This document shows, piece after piece, positions 6,737 through 7,082 of a stretch of 7,082 bases of DNA. Position 1 is the stretch's first letter; each line of letters begins with the position of its first letter. The notes beneath the pieces were generated by a model that was not told the DNA's origin, did not search any database, and saw only the letters and a list, made by a program, of their open reading frames with translations. The DNA is from Thermoprotei archaeon (GTDB lineage Archaea; Thermoproteota; Nitrososphaeria; Geothermarchaeales; JDFR-13), in the NCBI GenBank assembly GCA_015661745.1, contig DQVL01000092.1, positions 1 through 7,082 on the forward strand, in the 5' to 3' direction. The translations under genes were made by a program, and so were the position numbers.

Positions 6737-6752
6737 TATATACATGTATATA
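6737..6752. promoter_or_regulatory. Perfect 16-bp palindrome, candidate regulator binding site
   Basis: TATATACATGTATATA reads the same on both strands over all 16 bases, centred on ACATGT. It lies 65-80 bases upstream of the porC ATG, just upstream of the candidate box A, where archaeal activators often bind; it could equally overlap a promoter and repress. Alternating TA makes palindromes easier to get by chance, so the function is inferred. Confidence 0.4.
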
Positions 6753-6770
6753 GTTTAAATTGTCGATAAT

Positions 6771-6788
6771 AGGTAGGCAAACCTACTT
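6771..6788 (-). terminator. Short hairpin across the CoA-transferase stop codon, possible terminator
   Basis: On the - strand GTAGG (6786-6782) pairs with CCTAC (6777-6773) around a TTTG loop, and the stem includes the TAG stop of the CoA-transferase. No strong T-run follows, only TATTAT and later AATTTAAAC. It may mark the transcript end or be incidental. Confidence 0.25.
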
Positions 6789-7082
6789 TACAATTCCATA
6801 CATATAAAATTTCTTTATATCTTCCTCTCCATAACCTAAATCAGTTAATATCTCCCTTGCATCCTCCGATAGAGACGGTGGATACTTCTCTGTATATGGT
6901 CTTGAACCCTCTATCTTTATAGGAGGCCTTATATATAATGTCTCTCCCAGTATTGGATCATATAACTTCCCAATCAAATCCGTTTCTACTGTGTAGATGC
7001 TCTCTAAAAACTCTGATATCCTATTTACTGGTGCAGATGGGACATTATATTCCTTAAGTATTTTGAGCCAATATTCAGAATC
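6783..7082 (-). CDS. Family III CoA-transferase (CaiB/BaiF type), C-terminal fragment
   Basis: The last 99 residues of a gene whose start lies beyond the right edge; the frame is open to base 7082 and stops with TAG at 6785-6783. The fragment reads as the typical end of a family III CoA-transferase. A W-L-x-x-L-K-E-Y-x-V-P-x-A-P-V-N segment corresponds to the usual 'gvP.aPVn' motif; it is followed by a PPIK strand, a PPSLSEDAREIL helix cap and a terminal LGYGEEDIKK helix ending in GIV-K. These enzymes move CoA between an acyl-CoA and a free acid through an aspartyl-CoA thioester; the catalytic aspartate is outside the window. A TTG inside the frame (6977) is an ordinary leucine, not a start. 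It lies upstream of the por operon on the same strand, 110 bases away, and may act on the same acyl-CoA pool. The donor and acceptor acids are unknown. Confidence 0.85.
   Translation of the reverse strand, partial: DSEYWLKILKEYNVPSAPVNRISEFLESIYTVETDLIGKLYDPILGETLYIRPPIKIEGSRPYTEKYPPSLSEDAREILTDLGYGEEDIKKFYMYGIVK

Noticed and set aside
6721..6760. TA-rich tract as a simple repeat or replication origin element
   Set aside because: Too short, without repeated motifs or an adjacent initiator gene; it is better read as promoter or operator sequence.
6783..6977. A complete 64-residue small protein
   Set aside because: The apparent start is a TTG leucine inside a frame that stays open to the window edge and continues with CoA-transferase-like sequence.

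Overview
The window looks like part of a chromosome from an anaerobic, probably thermophilic archaeon, most likely of the Thermoproteota (crenarchaeal) side. The grounds are a four-subunit archaeal-type 2-oxoacid:ferredoxin oxidoreductase, an ADP-forming acyl-CoA synthetase alpha subunit encoded as a separate gene, AT-rich sequence with heavy use of ATA (Ile) and AGG/AGA (Arg) codons, TATA-like boxes in the intergenic gaps, and ribosome binding sites complementary to the archaeal 16S tail. No lower rank can be read from the sequence.

Layout. Bases 1-1504 on the + strand hold the 3' end of an ABC transporter ATPase gene overlapping by one base with its ABC-2 type permease (an exporter pair). 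Everything from 1555 to 7082 is on the - strand and converges on that pair. Read in the direction of transcription (right to left) it is: the last 99 residues of a family III (CaiB/BaiF-type) CoA-transferase; a 110-base gap with a perfect 16-bp palindrome and promoter-like sequence; a tight operon porC-porD-porA-porB (gamma, delta, alpha, beta); a 123-base gap with short inverted repeats; a zinc-dependent dCMP/cytidine deaminase-family gene; a promoter-bearing gap; and an ADP-forming acetyl/acyl-CoA synthetase alpha subunit.

How the genes fit together. The oxidoreductase converts pyruvate or another 2-oxoacid plus CoA into an acyl-CoA, CO2 and reduced ferredoxin. The NDP-forming acyl-CoA synthetase turns acyl-CoA plus ADP and phosphate into free acid plus ATP, and the CoA-transferase moves CoA between acids. 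Together they suggest fermentative catabolism of 2-oxoacids (from sugars or amino acids) with substrate-level ATP synthesis. The acyl-CoA synthetase beta (ATP-grasp) subunit is not in the window. The deaminase (nucleotide metabolism) and the ABC exporter have no evident link to this pathway.

I see no RNA genes, insertion sequences, CRISPR arrays or clear sign of a new defence or mobile system. The most interesting points are the palindrome before the por operon, the unresolved substrate of the oxidoreductase beside a CoA-transferase, and the orphan synthetase alpha subunit.
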